64,000 nt of DNA from Acinetobacter sp. CFCC 10889 (GCF_003268395.1 NZ_LQXQ01000020.1:1-64000), one strand, 5' to 3'. Counted from the first letter of the stretch, positions 1 through 10,026 are shown. Notes: generated by a model not told the origin, from the sequence alone. Numbers and translations are program-made.

Positions 1-93
1 TTGACTCATGTGTTTTATTAAGATTGAACGTTGATAGAGATATTATGAGTTTAAACTTAAAAGTGAGTTAATTTTAGGAAATTAATCTGAAAT

Positions 94-133
94 ATAAAAA
101 ATTGCTCAATACTAAAAAGAAATACTGAGCAAT
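94..133 (-). terminator. Rho-independent terminator of the GDPD lipoprotein gene
   Basis: The arms ATTGCTCA (101-108) and TGAGCAAT (126-133) form a hairpin. Read on the minus strand it is followed by a run of six T. It lies 34 bp past the stop codon of the gene at 167-1324. The first 93 bases of the window show no gene. Confidence 0.7.
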
Positions 134-166
134 TGATGTAGAGGAAAGAAAGTTGAAGCCTGTAAA

Positions 167-1324
167 TTATTTTGTAGATGGATTTGCTTTTAAGTATGCA
201 TCTAAAGCTTTGCGACCTAAGCCTGGATCATCTGCAAAAACTCCATCAACGCCTGCTTTGAAGTACATTTCAAATTCTTTTTGTGCACCTGTTTCGCAGC
301 GTTGAGCAGTATCAGCTTCTTTTTGACTGCATTTGAAGTCTTTGGCTAAGAAATGATTTTCAGGACGGAATGTGTATGGATGAACCTTTAACCCAACAGC
401 ATGTGCATTTTTAACAAAGTCTGATGGAGCTGTGAATGTCTCATTAAAAATATAGGGTTTCCAAGGTCCTACGCCGTCTGCATATTCTGCGACTGTTTTT
501 AAACCTTGTGCAGTTGCCATGTCTGCATATTTAATCGTATTTTTTTGTTCTACAAAGTCAGCAGGTTGCATGTCTTTTTCATCATAGAGTTGGATGATTT
601 TGGCATGTTTTAAACTTTTGTGTAAAGCAAGTTGATCTTTTAAATATTTTAAATTGCTCACTTCAAAAGATTGTAGATAAACAGGGGCGATATCACGGGT
701 ATATTCATATTTTGCCAAAGTTTTGAGTAAAGTATCTTCCATTGCAAGGTTTTGCTTTTGGAAATAAGTTGGATGTTTGGTTTCGATATATAAGCCAATA
801 ATTTTTCCTGTTTTCTTATAATGAGCATCTGCAAGTTCGATTACTTGTTCTAGTGTTGGGATGGCAAATTGATCATTATATTTGGTATTTTCAGGACGTT
901 CTTTGGGAATGCGTTCACGTGCTTTGATTTGATTAAGTTCGGCTAATGTAAAGTCTTCGGTAAACCAACCTGTATGTGATGTGCCATCAATCACTTTGGT
1001 TTTTTGACGATCTGCGAATTGTGGTAGAGTGCTGACATTGGATGTGCCACCGATTTCATTTTCATGACGTGTAATGAGAACGCCATCTTTGCTTGAAACT
1101 AAATCAGGTTCAATAAAATCAGCTCCATCATCAATCGCTTTTTGATAGGCTGCCAAAGTATGTTCTGGACGTAAAGCACTTGCACCACGATGTCCAACAA
1201 TAATAATTTTAGGTTCGCTATATTCAGGTTTTATAGGTGTTGATGTCGAATAATCATCGTCATCATCATTACAAGCGGTTAATGCTGCTAATAGGCTTAA
1301 ACTTAGCATTGTTTTTTTAATCAT
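167..1324 (-). CDS. glpQ: Glycerophosphodiester phosphodiesterase, lipoprotein
   Basis: Predicted to hydrolyse glycerophosphodiesters (deacylated phospholipids) to glycerol-3-phosphate plus an alcohol at the cell envelope. The N-terminus is a lipoprotein signal with lipobox LTAC, lipidated Cys18, followed by an Asp-rich stretch (NDDDDD) suggesting that it is kept out of inner-membrane retention. The GDPD TIM-barrel begins with HRGAS (His45-Arg46), then E72-P-D74 and H87, the usual metal-binding and catalytic residues. Its length of 385 aa fits periplasmic GlpQ. It is alone, with its own terminator, and no glpT lies beside it. The symbol is by family resemblance; substrate range is not shown by the sequence. 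Confidence 0.9.
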   Translation of the reverse strand: MIKKTMLSLSLLAALTACNDDDDDYSTSTPIKPEYSEPKIIIVGHRGASALRPEHTLAAYQKAIDDGADFIEPDLVSSKDGVLITRHENEIGGTSNVSTLPQFADRQKTKVIDGTSHTGWFTEDFTLAELNQIKARERIPKERPENTKYNDQFAIPTLEQVIELADAHYKKTGKIIGLYIETKHPTYFQKQNLAMEDTLLKTLAKYEYTRDIAPVYLQSFEVSNLKYLKDQLALHKSLKHAKIIQLYDEKDMQPADFVEQKNTIKYADMATAQGLKTVAEYADGVGPWKPYIFNETFTAPSDFVKNAHAVGLKVHPYTFRPENHFLAKDFKCSQKEADTAQRCETGAQKEFEMYFKAGVDGVFADDPGLGRKALDAYLKANPSTK

Positions 1325-1578
1325 ATTGTCCTCTATTTTTAGATAAATTTAGCCAAACCAATGTGAGGTAACTTTCTTGCAGATTCATGAAAAGCATTGT
1401 TGTGGTTACAAAAGATAATTTTTAAGCTTCTACATATTTTCTACTTATTTGATTTGCTACACAGTTTTTCTGTTATTTATTCTTGTATTTTTGGCTTAAG
1501 TCACAGAATATCAACACAAATGGATTTAATTATAAAGACATTGCCACTTTATACAGATCTGACAAAGAACCGACACTG

Positions 1579-4500
1579 ATGCTCTCAAAATTTTTTATTC
1601 AACGTCCTATTTTTGCAGGTGTACTTGCAATTATCATCATGGCGATAGGTATTTTTTCTGTGATGAATTTACCTGTAGAACGTTATCCTGATATTGCACC
1701 TCCCCGCATTACCATTTCTGCAACATATACAGGCGCAGATGCTGAAACTGTTGAGGAAAGTGTGACTCAAGTCTTAGAGCAGCAAATTAAAGGGATTGAT
1801 CATTTACTGTATTTTAGCTCAAGTAGTGATTCTTCAGGACGTGCTCGAGTCAGTTTAAGTTTTGAAAATGGCACAGACCCTGATACAGCCCAAGTCCAAG
1901 TGCAAAATAGTATTAATAGTGTGATTAATCGACTACCTGAGGATGTACAGCGACAGGGCGTCAGTGTGTATAAATCACTAGGTGATACTTTTATGGTGGT
2001 GGGGATTTATGATACCAACCATAAAAGTAGCAATATTGAATTGGGAGATTATGCATCCAATCATATTGAGCAAGAAATTGCCCGACTTGAAGGGGTGGGG
2101 GAAGTTGATGTCTTTGGTTCATCTTATGCGATGCGTATTTGGCTCAATCCAAATTTATTACGACAATATCAACTTATGCCGAGTGATGTGCGTGCTGCGA
2201 TTGAGTCACAAAATACGCAAGTTGCAGCAGGTGGCATCGGGGATTTACCTGTTGTAGCAGATCAATATTTAAATGCCAAAGTCACAGCAGGTTCTCGTTT
2301 AAGAACGGTTGAAGAGTTTCAAAATATTGTGGTTAAATCCAACCCGAATGGTAGTTATGTCTATCTCAAAGATGTGGCACGTGTGGAGTTGGGGGCAGAA
2401 AATTATCAATCTTTTAATACCATCAATGGTTATCCATCTTCAGGAATGGGAATTTCTTTGTCTTCAGGAGCAAATGCTTTAGCAACTTCGGCACTGATCA
2501 AGGCTGAATTGGCGAAGATTTCTGAGAATTTACCTGATGGTTATAAGATTGTATATCCACGAGATAATACGCCATTTGTGCAAGAATCCATTAAAGAAGT
2601 AGTAAAAACACTAATCGAAGCGATCATTTTAGTGGTGATTGTCATGTTTTTATTCTTGCAAAGTTGGCGTGCAACCTTGATTCCGACCATCACTGTGCCT
2701 GTGGTGATTTTAGGTACTTTTGCTGTGCTGTATGTGCTTGGTATGAGTATTAATACCTTGACACTTTTTGCGCTTGTGCTTGCCATTGGTTTGTTGGTCG
2801 ATGATGCAATTGTTGTGGTGGAAAATGTCGAGCGTTTGATGCATGAGCAAGGTTTGGATGCAAAGCAAGCCTCAATTGAATCTATGCAGGAAATTACAGG
2901 AGCACTGATCGGGATTACTGTTGTACTTACTGCGGTTTTTATTCCAATGGCATTTTTTAGTGGCTCTACAGGGGTTATTTACCGACAATTTTCCATTACT
3001 TTGGTTGCTGCTATGAGTATTTCACTCATTGTCGCCCTCATTTTAACGCCTGCCTTGTGTGCCATTATTTTAAAACCTAATGCGCAACCTGCAAAATGGG
3101 CAGTGTGGTTTAATCAAAAATTAGATCAACTTAAGCATGTTTATATCAAATTGGTGAATAAAACCTTAGCACTCAAGGCTTTAGTCTTGGTTGTATTTAT
3201 AGGGTTGATCGCAGCATTTGTATTGATTTATACCAAGTTGCCAACGAGTTTTATTCCAAGTGAAGATCAAGGTATTATCAGTGTGAACTTTCGACTGGCA
3301 GATGGCGCACCGATGCGGAGTAGTCAAGTTGTTGGGGAAAATATACGCCAATATTTCCTTGAACAAGAAAAGCAAAATGTTGATATTGTTCTGATTCGCT
3401 ATGGTCGAAATTTTTCAGGTACAGGACAAAATTTAGGGACAGGATTTATTGCACTCAAACATTGGGATGAGCGTTCGGGGGTTGAAAATTCAGCACAAGC
3501 AATCCGTGAACGTGCAATTAAGCATTTTAAAAATGATCAAAATGCGATTATTAATGTGAATTTACCATCTTCAGTCAGTGGTTTAGGGGACAGTGATAAT
3601 TTGGAGTTTTGGTTACAAGATGTGGATGGTCAAGGGCGTAAGTTCTTAGATCAGAAATTTGATGTGTTAAAGCAAAATGCAGCACAATTTAGCAGTTTTG
3701 AAAATTTAGATAAAAAATCTAATCCTGATAAAGCTAAATTGAAAGTTCATATAGACCAAAAGTTAGCGATGGCAAATGGTTTAACGCAAACGGCAATTAA
3801 TAGCACTTTGGCAACAGCTTGGGGTGGTTCTTATGTCAATGATTTTATTGATCGTGGGCGTATTAAACGGGTCATGATGCAAGGTGATGCGGAGTTTCGT
3901 GCCAAACCTGAAGATTTAAATGTGTGGACTGTGCGCAATGCACAAAATCAAATGATTCCATTTAGTAATTTTGCGACAGTGGACTGGGAGGGCGGACCTG
4001 ATGTGGTCAACCGTTTCCAAGGTTATACGGCATTACAAATGGAAGCCAACAGTGCTGCAAATGTTAGCTCTGGTCAAGCGATGCAAGATGTACAAAAAAT
4101 GATTACTGCGGAGAAAGGCGTTGGCATCGCATGGAGTGGTTTATCATATCAAGAACAGCAATCGAGCAGCCAAGCAATTTGGTTGTATTTGATTTCAATT
4201 GGTTTTATTTTCCTATGTCTGGCAGCTTTATATGAAAGCTGGTCGATTCCAACAGCAGTATTGGCTGCAATTCCGTTGGGTGTGGGGGGAAATATTATTT
4301 TTAGTGCATTGGCAGGTTTTCCAAATGATATTTATTTCCAAATCGCATTGCTCACCACCATTGGTTTGTCGTGTAAAAATGCAATTTTGATTGTAGAGTT
4401 TGCAGCTTTAGCACAAGAAAAAGGTAAAACTATTGTTGCTGCGGCAATTGAAGGTGCTGGGCTACGTTTACGTCCAATTTTAATGACATCTTTGGCATTT

Positions 4501-4674
4501 GGTGCAGGCGTAATTCCTTTGGTTTTTGCTTTTGGGGCAGGTGCTGCAAGTCGCCAAGAAATTGGAGTGAGTGTCCTTGGTGGAGTGATTTTTGGGACAG
4601 TATTGGTGCTGATTTTTATTCCTTTTATGTATGTAATGGTGCGTTCGATGTTTAAGATGAAGTCACAAACTTAA
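1579..4674 (+). CDS. RND multidrug efflux permease (HAE-1, AcrB/AdeJ-like)
   Basis: Inner-membrane proton-driven drug pump of the AcrB family, 1031 aa. The start at 1579 gives the canonical opening MLSKFFIQRPIFAGVLAI; the frame is open further upstream but that part does not look like protein. The first TM helix spans about residues 10-30, followed by porter domains, then TM2-6 from about 345. The proton-relay pair is D408-D409 in LVDDAIVVVENVER. A second porter and TM half repeats from about 540. AdeJ-like motifs GSTGVIYRQFSIT and FLFLQSWRAT are present. Unlike most such pumps there is no membrane-fusion protein, outer-membrane channel or TetR-type regulator next to it, so it must borrow partners or work alone. 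Substrates cannot be read from sequence. Confidence 0.93.
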   Translation: MLSKFFIQRPIFAGVLAIIIMAIGIFSVMNLPVERYPDIAPPRITISATYTGADAETVEESVTQVLEQQIKGIDHLLYFSSSSDSSGRARVSLSFENGTDPDTAQVQVQNSINSVINRLPEDVQRQGVSVYKSLGDTFMVVGIYDTNHKSSNIELGDYASNHIEQEIARLEGVGEVDVFGSSYAMRIWLNPNLLRQYQLMPSDVRAAIESQNTQVAAGGIGDLPVVADQYLNAKVTAGSRLRTVEEFQNIVVKSNPNGSYVYLKDVARVELGAENYQSFNTINGYPSSGMGISLSSGANALATSALIKAELAKISENLPDGYKIVYPRDNTPFVQESIKEVVKTLIEAIILVVIVMFLFLQSWRATLIPTITVPVVILGTFAVLYVLGMSINTLTLFALVLAIGLLVDDAIVVVENVERLMHEQGLDAKQASIESMQEITGALIGITVVLTAVFIPMAFFSGSTGVIYRQFSITLVAAMSISLIVALILTPALCAIILKPNAQPAKWAVWFNQKLDQLKHVYIKLVNKTLALKALVLVVFIGLIAAFVLIYTKLPTSFIPSEDQGIISVNFRLADGAPMRSSQVVGENIRQYFLEQEKQNVDIVLIRYGRNFSGTGQNLGTGFIALKHWDERSGVENSAQAIRERAIKHFKNDQNAIINVNLPSSVSGLGDSDNLEFWLQDVDGQGRKFLDQKFDVLKQNAAQFSSFENLDKKSNPDKAKLKVHIDQKLAMANGLTQTAINSTLATAWGGSYVNDFIDRGRIKRVMMQGDAEFRAKPEDLNVWTVRNAQNQMIPFSNFATVDWEGGPDVVNRFQGYTALQMEANSAANVSSGQAMQDVQKMITAEKGVGIAWSGLSYQEQQSSSQAIWLYLISIGFIFLCLAALYESWSIPTAVLAAIPLGVGGNIIFSALAGFPNDIYFQIALLTTIGLSCKNAILIVEFAALAQEKGKTIVAAAIEGAGLRLRPILMTSLAFGAGVIPLVFAFGAGAASRQEIGVSVLGGVIFGTVLVLIFIPFMYVMVRSMFKMKSQT

Positions 4675-4721
4675 TGTGAAATGATCTATTTTAAAGTCTT
4701 TATTATATTTTTATTGAAATG

Positions 4722-4757
4722 AAAATCGTCAGTCACATCGGGCGATTTTTGTTTTTG
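4722..4757 (+). terminator. Probable terminator after the RND pump gene
   Basis: The short arms AAAATCG (4722-4728) and CGATTTT (4743-4749) are followed by a T-rich tract. It lies 48 bp past the pump stop codon and before mgtE. Confidence 0.5.
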
Positions 4758-4827
4758 TGCAATAAACACAGGCTAAATTTGCTTTATGGAAACAGCTCAT
4801 TTTATGATGGCATAAAAAACAGGTGTG

Positions 4828-6186
4828 ATGTGTATGCAATTATCTTCTCAACTTATTTCAAGCCTAGAAAAAGCAATTCAAAATCATCAAATTGAGGAGA
4901 TTAAGCGTTTAATGACCCAAGTGAATCATGCTGATTTGGCGGATTTATTGGCAAATTTAACGATTGATGAGCAATTAAAGCTGATTGAATATTTACCTCA
5001 TGCTGCCTATGTTTTTGAGTTTTTAAATTTAACAGAACAATTGGAAATCGCTGTACGTTTACCTAAAGATCAATTGGTTCAATTGATTGCTGATATGCAT
5101 TCAGATGATCGGACGGATCTGTTTAAAGTATTGCCATTAAAACTACAACATGACGTTTATGCGCAATTAAATACTGAAAAACAACAACAAATTAAACAAC
5201 TTGCTCAATATGCTGAAGAATCAGCAGGGGCAATCATGAGTTCGGATTTTGTGATGTTATCACCTGATCTGACCATGAATGAAGCCATTGCACAGTTAAG
5301 ACTGCAAGCCGCTGATCGTGAAACTTTGTATTTAATTTATATTACAGACCACAATTTAAAATTGTTAGGGGTGGTGTCGTTACGTGAAATCATTCTTGCT
5401 GATCCTGAGCAAAAAATTGGCAACATGATGACTACGGATTTGGTGGTGGGTTATGTTGATGAAGACCAAGAAAGTATTGTACAAAAACTTAGCCATTATG
5501 ATTTTATTGCCTTACCAATCATTGATGCAGAGCAACATTTATTGGGGATTGTGACCTACGATGATGCGATGGATATCGCTCAAGAAGAAATGACTGAGGA
5601 CTTTTTAAAGTCAAGTGCAGTTAGTAGTTCACCAAATTTCAGTTTAAAAACCGCCCCGATTTTATTTCTTTATAAAAAGCGTGTGTTTTGGTTGGTGATT
5701 TTAGTCTTTGGTAGTTTGTTGTCAGGGATAGGGATTGCGCATTTTGAGGATATTATTGCTGCAAATATCGTTTTAGTATTTTTCTTACCTTTGTTGGTTG
5801 GGAGTGGCGGAAATGCAGGTTCTCAGTCTGCAACATTGATGGTGCGTGCTTTGGCAATGGGCGATGTACAATTAAAAGATTGGTTACAGTTGATTGGGCG
5901 GGAAACATTAGTGGCATTATGCTTAGGGGGGACTATGGCATTTGCTGTGTCGATTTTAGGTTATTTCCGTGGTGATGCAATGGTCGCTTTGGTCTTGGCT
6001 TTAAGCATGATGGGCATTGTATTGCTCGGTTGTTTAATTGGTATGAGTCTCCCTTTTATTTTAAATCGTTTGAAGCTTGACCCTGCGAGTGCCTCAGCGC
6101 CATTAGTGACCTCGATTTGTGATGCAACAGGTGTGATTGTGTACTTATTTATTGCTTCAGTTTTGTTAGGTCAAGTTGCTGCTTAA
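4828..6186 (+). CDS. mgtE: Magnesium transporter MgtE
   Basis: Mg2+-selective inner-membrane channel. Three parts are visible: an N-terminal helical MgtE_N domain (about residues 20-130), two CBS domains (about 135-260, with the GVVSLREI and GIVTYDDAMD turns) that sense cytosolic Mg2+, and a C-terminal block of five TM helices (about 285-450) with the pore motif GSGGNAGSQSATL. Length (about 450 aa) is normal. The frame could start at GTG 4825, ATG 4828 or ATG 4834; AGG at 4821-4823 is the only ribosome-binding sequence and best fits ATG 4834 or ATG 4828. No Mg2+ riboswitch is apparent upstream. Confidence 0.95.
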   Translation: MCMQLSSQLISSLEKAIQNHQIEEIKRLMTQVNHADLADLLANLTIDEQLKLIEYLPHAAYVFEFLNLTEQLEIAVRLPKDQLVQLIADMHSDDRTDLFKVLPLKLQHDVYAQLNTEKQQQIKQLAQYAEESAGAIMSSDFVMLSPDLTMNEAIAQLRLQAADRETLYLIYITDHNLKLLGVVSLREIILADPEQKIGNMMTTDLVVGYVDEDQESIVQKLSHYDFIALPIIDAEQHLLGIVTYDDAMDIAQEEMTEDFLKSSAVSSSPNFSLKTAPILFLYKKRVFWLVILVFGSLLSGIGIAHFEDIIAANIVLVFFLPLLVGSGGNAGSQSATLMVRALAMGDVQLKDWLQLIGRETLVALCLGGTMAFAVSILGYFRGDAMVALVLALSMMGIVLLGCLIGMSLPFILNRLKLDPASASAPLVTSICDATGVIVYLFIASVLLGQVAA

Positions 6187-6288
6187 TTTTTTAAAATAGT
6201 CAAATGAGAATATAAACTCATACACAACATGCTGAATTTATTGGGTATCATAGGTTGAATAAAGATCTGAATTGGATTATTTCCCAAG

Positions 6289-6864
6289 ATGAGTACACAA
6301 AAAAAATTATCGACTCAAGAGGTGATTCGACTGGAACGTGATTTGGCTAAATTTGCCAATATGATGGATTCAGTGGTACGGATTCCATTTACCAAACAAG
6401 GGGTGGGTGCGGATGCTGCATTAAGCACGATTCCTGTGGCAGGAGATGTTGCGGGCTTTGTCTTGACCTGTTATGCCGTGTATAAAGCTAAACAATTGGG
6501 TGTGCCACAAGCAAAACTCAATGGTGTAATGAAACTTGCTGTTATGGATGCGGTAGTAGGTTTTGTTCCTGTGGTCGGGACATTATTTGACATTTTTATT
6601 CGTCCAAGCCGTAGAGCCTTAGATGTGGTACATGAACATATTCAAACCGAATATCAAATACAAACAGAAGATCATGTGATTCATCCATTTTTACATGAGC
6701 GTTTAGAGCAAAAACAACAGCACTCCGCTTTTTGGCGTAATCCTATCGTGGCATGGTTATGGATTCATATTCCTGATCTGCTTGGTGCTCTCGTTTTGGT
6801 CATGATTGGTCTAGCGATGTGGTTTGGACTGACATGGTTGTGGGATTGGTATAAAAATATCTAG
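6289..6864 (+). CDS. DUF4112 family membrane protein
   Basis: 191-residue protein matching the DUF4112 family by the signature segments STIPVAGDVAGFVLTCYAVY and GFVPVVGTLFDIF followed by RPSRRALDV. About three hydrophobic segments are seen: residues 47-70, 95-112 and a strongly hydrophobic C-terminus (158-185, WLWIHIPDLLGALVLVMIG). The function of the family is unknown. It lies 102 bp after mgtE on the same strand, so cotranscription is possible. The first ATG is used. Confidence 0.85.
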   Translation: MSTQKKLSTQEVIRLERDLAKFANMMDSVVRIPFTKQGVGADAALSTIPVAGDVAGFVLTCYAVYKAKQLGVPQAKLNGVMKLAVMDAVVGFVPVVGTLFDIFIRPSRRALDVVHEHIQTEYQIQTEDHVIHPFLHERLEQKQQHSAFWRNPIVAWLWIHIPDLLGALVLVMIGLAMWFGLTWLWDWYKNI

Positions 6865-6943
6865 CATTAATATTAGATACTATTGATTTTATTTGATTTT
6901 TAAATGAATATTTAATCACTCATTTATTTTAATAGTGCATATT

Positions 6944-7387
6944 ATGAAACTTTGGATCGCGACCATGTGTATTTTATTTACATGTATTACTCATGCTGAT
7001 GAATATACGATGAATAAACAAAAAGTTAAGCAAAAATTAATAGGATGCATGAATGCGAGTGATGATAGAGCCATAGCTCAATGGAATAATTGTGTCACAA
7101 ATGCAGCAAATAATTTTAAAAATTTAGCTGATGTAAAAATGAAAAACCGCATTAAAGAGGAAAGTTTTAATGCACAAGGGCTTTATGACGATATTAAAAT
7201 TTATCATACAGCAATAAATCAATGTGAACAGCTACAAGAGCTTAGTTTTCAAGGGTTTTCTTATTCGGCACAATGTGAATTACGTCGTGCTCAGGATTAT
7301 TATCGTTATGCAATGTCTTCAGAAATTATTTATCCATCTAAATGGACTGAAATGAATAGAATAGACAATTTATATATTACATTTTAA
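6944..7387 (+). CDS. Small secreted protein of unknown function
   Basis: Not recognised. From ATG 6944 the 147-aa product opens with a Sec-type signal peptide (MKLWIATMCILFTCITHA, cleavage probably after Ala18). The mature part is polar, helical and contains four cysteines, enough for two disulphides in the periplasm. A GTG at 6935 is in frame, but the ATG gives a more regular signal peptide. It stands alone between the DUF4112 gene and htpX, which is on the other strand. Confidence 0.65.
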   Translation: MKLWIATMCILFTCITHADEYTMNKQKVKQKLIGCMNASDDRAIAQWNNCVTNAANNFKNLADVKMKNRIKEESFNAQGLYDDIKIYHTAINQCEQLQELSFQGFSYSAQCELRRAQDYYRYAMSSEIIYPSKWTEMNRIDNLYITF

Positions 7388-7430
7388 AAGCAAGATTTAA
7401 ATGATTACACTATATGGGAATTTATATATT

Positions 7431-7456
7431 AGAAAGCTTCCTGATGGAAGCTTTCT
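7431..7456. terminator. Perfect 11-bp inverted repeat between convergent genes
   Basis: AGAAAGCTTCC (7431-7441), a four-base loop, then GGAAGCTTTCT (7446-7456). It sits between the convergent stops of the secreted protein gene and htpX. The T-run is weak on both strands, so it is a likely but not textbook bidirectional terminator. Confidence 0.5.
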
Positions 7457-7489
7457 AAAAATTATATGAAATTTTGATGAAATGTTACA

Positions 7490-8395
7490 TTAAGGCAAGT
7501 TTAACTGGCGTAATGCAGCAACACGTTGTTCAATACTTGGATGTGTTTGGAACAATGCAGCCAAACTAAAACCTTGTTCTTTACCTTCCGCAATTGCAAA
7601 AGCTTTCATCTCTTTTGGCATTTGATCAGGCATTTCTGATTCTGCTTGTAAACGCAATAATGCAGAAATCATCGCTTCTTTACCTGCTAGACGTGCACCT
7701 GCCTCATCAGCACGATATTCACGGTGACGAGAGAACCACATTACAATCGCTGAAGCTAAAATACCAAATACGATATCTAATACAATGGAAATGAGGAAGT
7801 ACGCCATACCAGGGGCTTCACCATCTTCACGTCCAAAGACATTGCGGTCAATAAAGTCACCGACCACACGTGCAAAGAACATGACAAAGGCATTTACCAC
7901 ACCTTGAATGAGAGACAGTGTCACCATATCACCATTGGCAACGTGACCAATCTCATGGGCAAGTACTGCACGCAGCTCATCTTTATTCATGCGTTCAAGC
8001 AAACCTGTCGAAACTGAAACGAGCGCATCGTTTTTATTCCAACCTGTTGCAAAGGCGTTTGATTGATAAGATGGGAAGATCCCGACATCGGGCATTTTGA
8101 TCCCAGCATTTTGGGAGAGTTGAGCAACCTCTTGCACTAACCACGCTTCTGCTTGGTTACGAGGTGCATTTGGATCAATTAATTCTGTACCTGTTGTTTT
8201 TAATGCCATCCATTTAGACATAAAGAGAGAGATGAGAGAACCCACCATACCAAAAACAAAACAGATGACCAGTAGATTGCCTAAGTTGAGACCGCCAGCG
8301 CCGTGGTAACTACCAACTCCTAAAACCGATAGGATAATGCCAGCTACAACCAGTACCGCGAGGTTGGTAAGCAGAAACAAACCAATCCGCATCAT
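7490..8395 (-). CDS. htpX: Membrane zinc metalloprotease HtpX (M48)
   Basis: Inner-membrane protease that degrades misfolded membrane proteins alongside FtsH. Start ATG 8395 gives [19 protein letters not shown], matching the known HtpX N-terminus, and is preceded by AAGAGGAT on the minus strand; the longer frame upstream is not used. TM helices lie at about 5-25 and 38-58. The zinc motif HEIGH is at residues 147-151, with the third ligand expected in the [10 protein letters not shown] segment. A second pair of TM helices follows the zinc motif. At 301 aa its length is normal. It is monocistronic. Confidence 0.96.
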   Translation of the reverse strand: MMRIGLFLLTNLAVLVVAGIILSVLGVGSYHGAGGLNLGNLLVICFVFGMVGSLISLFMSKWMALKTTGTELIDPNAPRNQAEAWLVQEVAQLSQNAGIKMPDVGIFPSYQSNAFATGWNKNDALVSVSTGLLERMNKDELRAVLAHEIGHVANGDMVTLSLIQGVVNAFVMFFARVVGDFIDRNVFGREDGEAPGMAYFLISIVLDIVFGILASAIVMWFSRHREYRADEAGARLAGKEAMISALLRLQAESEMPDQMPKEMKAFAIAEGKEQGFSLAALFQTHPSIEQRVAALRQLNLP

Positions 8396-8544
8396 CGAAA
8401 AAATCCTCTTAATAATAAAATAGTTTGATCTATAAATCATAAATCTATTTAGGAATATGAGGATGATTATGTGAAAATTCAAGCAGAATTGAAAAAAACT
8501 ATGTTGTTCATTTTACATGAATTTTGTTATGGGTAGAGTAAGGG

Positions 8545-8578
8545 CAAAAAAATAGCCGAAAATGAATCGACTATTTTT
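8545..8578 (-). terminator. Rho-independent terminator of the lytic transglycosylase pseudogene
   Basis: On the minus strand AAAAATAG pairs with CTATTTTT across a loop and runs into seven T. It lies about 75 bp past the stop at 8654. Confidence 0.65.
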
Positions 8579-8653
8579 CATAATTCTCTTGATGAGATAA
8601 ATAACTTTCTTTTTAGAGCATTTATTTAAGACATCAGTCTGGGAAATGGTTTC

Positions 8654-9533
8654 TTAATTAGAAATATGGATACGAGCTGTAGCACTCGCATTGTTGGTTG
8701 AGTAAGAACCCGCAGGTGCATCAGTAAAACTTCCATCACTCGCAACAATGATTTGACGCTGAGAATACTGTGGTTGAGTCACAGTATTTGTGGTATTTGA
8801 ATTATTGTAATTATTTGATTGAGCAATGACTTGTGGCTGAGAGGTTGCAGTATTGCTATTGTCATTATTGCTTGTGCCTAAACCAATACCATTTGAGTAT
8901 AAGTTATTATAACGGCTAGAAACACGTCTAACATAATCCTGAGTTTCTCGAAATGGAGGAATACCTCCATATTTTGCAACATTGCCTTCACCCGCATTAT
9001 AACCTGCGAGAGCCAGTGATGTATTACCATTAAAGCGTTTGAGCAACCACGCTAAATAACGTGCACCAGCAAAGATATTTTGTTGTGGATCATAGGAATT
9101 TGATACATTAAAACGGCGTGCAGTCGCAGGCATGAGTTGCATTAAACCTTGCGCACCCACACGCGAACGTGCATTTGAATTAAAACCTGATTCAGTATGC
9201 ATCACAGCTTTGATTAAACCTTCCGAAACACCATGAGTTGCTGCTGCCTGTTTAATAATGTGATCATAGGCATTTTTATTACGGCTATAGCTTGGCAGCA
9301 CCGAGGCTTCAGATTTACCCCAGTTACTATAAGTATGGATATTACTATCTGGATAATAAGTGACTTTGACTTTTTGTAGTGAACTGTCAGAACTTTTTTT
9401 TATTGGTCAGTAAGGTACTGCCATTCTGATCTTTATAGATGTACATCTGCCCCGCAAAACTGGGTGTAATCAGAATTGTGGTATTGAAGCAAGCAATACA
9501 AGATAGCGCCGTTGTACGGATGAAATTTTTCAT
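8654..9533 (-). pseudogene. Lytic transglycosylase (SLT family), broken by a one-base frameshift
   Basis: Two frames make one protein. The first (start ATG 9533) has a signal peptide (MKNFIRTTALSCIACFNTTI, cleaved after ...PSFA) and a DUF4124-like YIYKDQNGSTLLTNK strand, then stops at 9387. The second carries a complete SLT domain: catalytic Glu in HTESGFN, then GLMQLMPATARRFNVS, AGARYLAWLL and AGYNAGEG. A run of eight T (9394-9401; A8 on the coding strand) lies at the junction. Removing one base reads on as NKKSSDSSLQKV and joins the frames with no stop. If translated, the enzyme would cleave peptidoglycan to 1,6-anhydro products. The break may be a true mutation, a slippage (phase-variable) tract, or a sequencing error. 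Confidence 0.85.
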
Positions 9534-9575
9534 TTTAATATTATATTTTTCCCCAATATCGTTGGAGTTTAACAA

Positions 9576-10026
9576 AGTTCAGCATGGAGTAAAACCTTGA
9601 ATTGTTTTTTATCAATACAAATAGAAAAAATCAAGTGCTGATTGGTCTGCATTTGAACAAAAAAAAAATTTAATTTTTTTTTTAATTCAGATTGCTTGAC
9701 TATCATAAATCATTGAATTTATTTATAAAAAATCATTGGTTAAAAAAGTGATCAATTTAAATAGAATGCCCATCACTTCGGACATGTCGTATGTCAAGCC
9801 CTGAACAATCCACAATTTTATCCACAGGTTTTGTGGAAAACTGTGGAAAAGTTTAAAAGATAAACACTTAGCCTAATCTTTGGACGCAAGTTACTATTTT
9901 AGATGATGCTATACGACAGCAAAATGACAAATACACACTTGGACAAAAAAACAAAAATCTTTAGATGTTATATGCCCATAAATCAGCTAAAATTGCGCAG
10001 TATTTTTTTATGGGTAATTTTCCTCT
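9576..10026. other. Gene-free stretch with AT tract and DnaA-box-like cluster
   Basis: No gene is seen. It contains an A/T homopolymer tract (about 9658-9687) and, 120 bp further, a perfect DnaA box TTATCCACA (9818-9826) followed by two TGTGGAAAA copies (9832-9840, 9842-9850), each one mismatch from the reverse-complement box. A weaker AATCCACAA lies at 9807-9815. The ttcA promoter must lie in the right part. There is no dnaA, rpmH or gyrB nearby, so it is not the usual oriC context. Confidence 0.5.

Noticed and set aside
1397..1579. 60-aa frame just before the RND gene
   Set aside because: AT-rich leader with random hydrophobic translation; no ribosome-binding site.
4675..4827. Magnesium riboswitch before mgtE
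   Set aside because: The 150-bp gap holds only the preceding terminator and no recognisable M-box or ykoK structure.
9807..9850. Chromosomal replication origin
   Set aside because: DnaA boxes are few and dnaA, dnaN, rpmH and gyrB are absent; only a minor DnaA-binding locus can be claimed.
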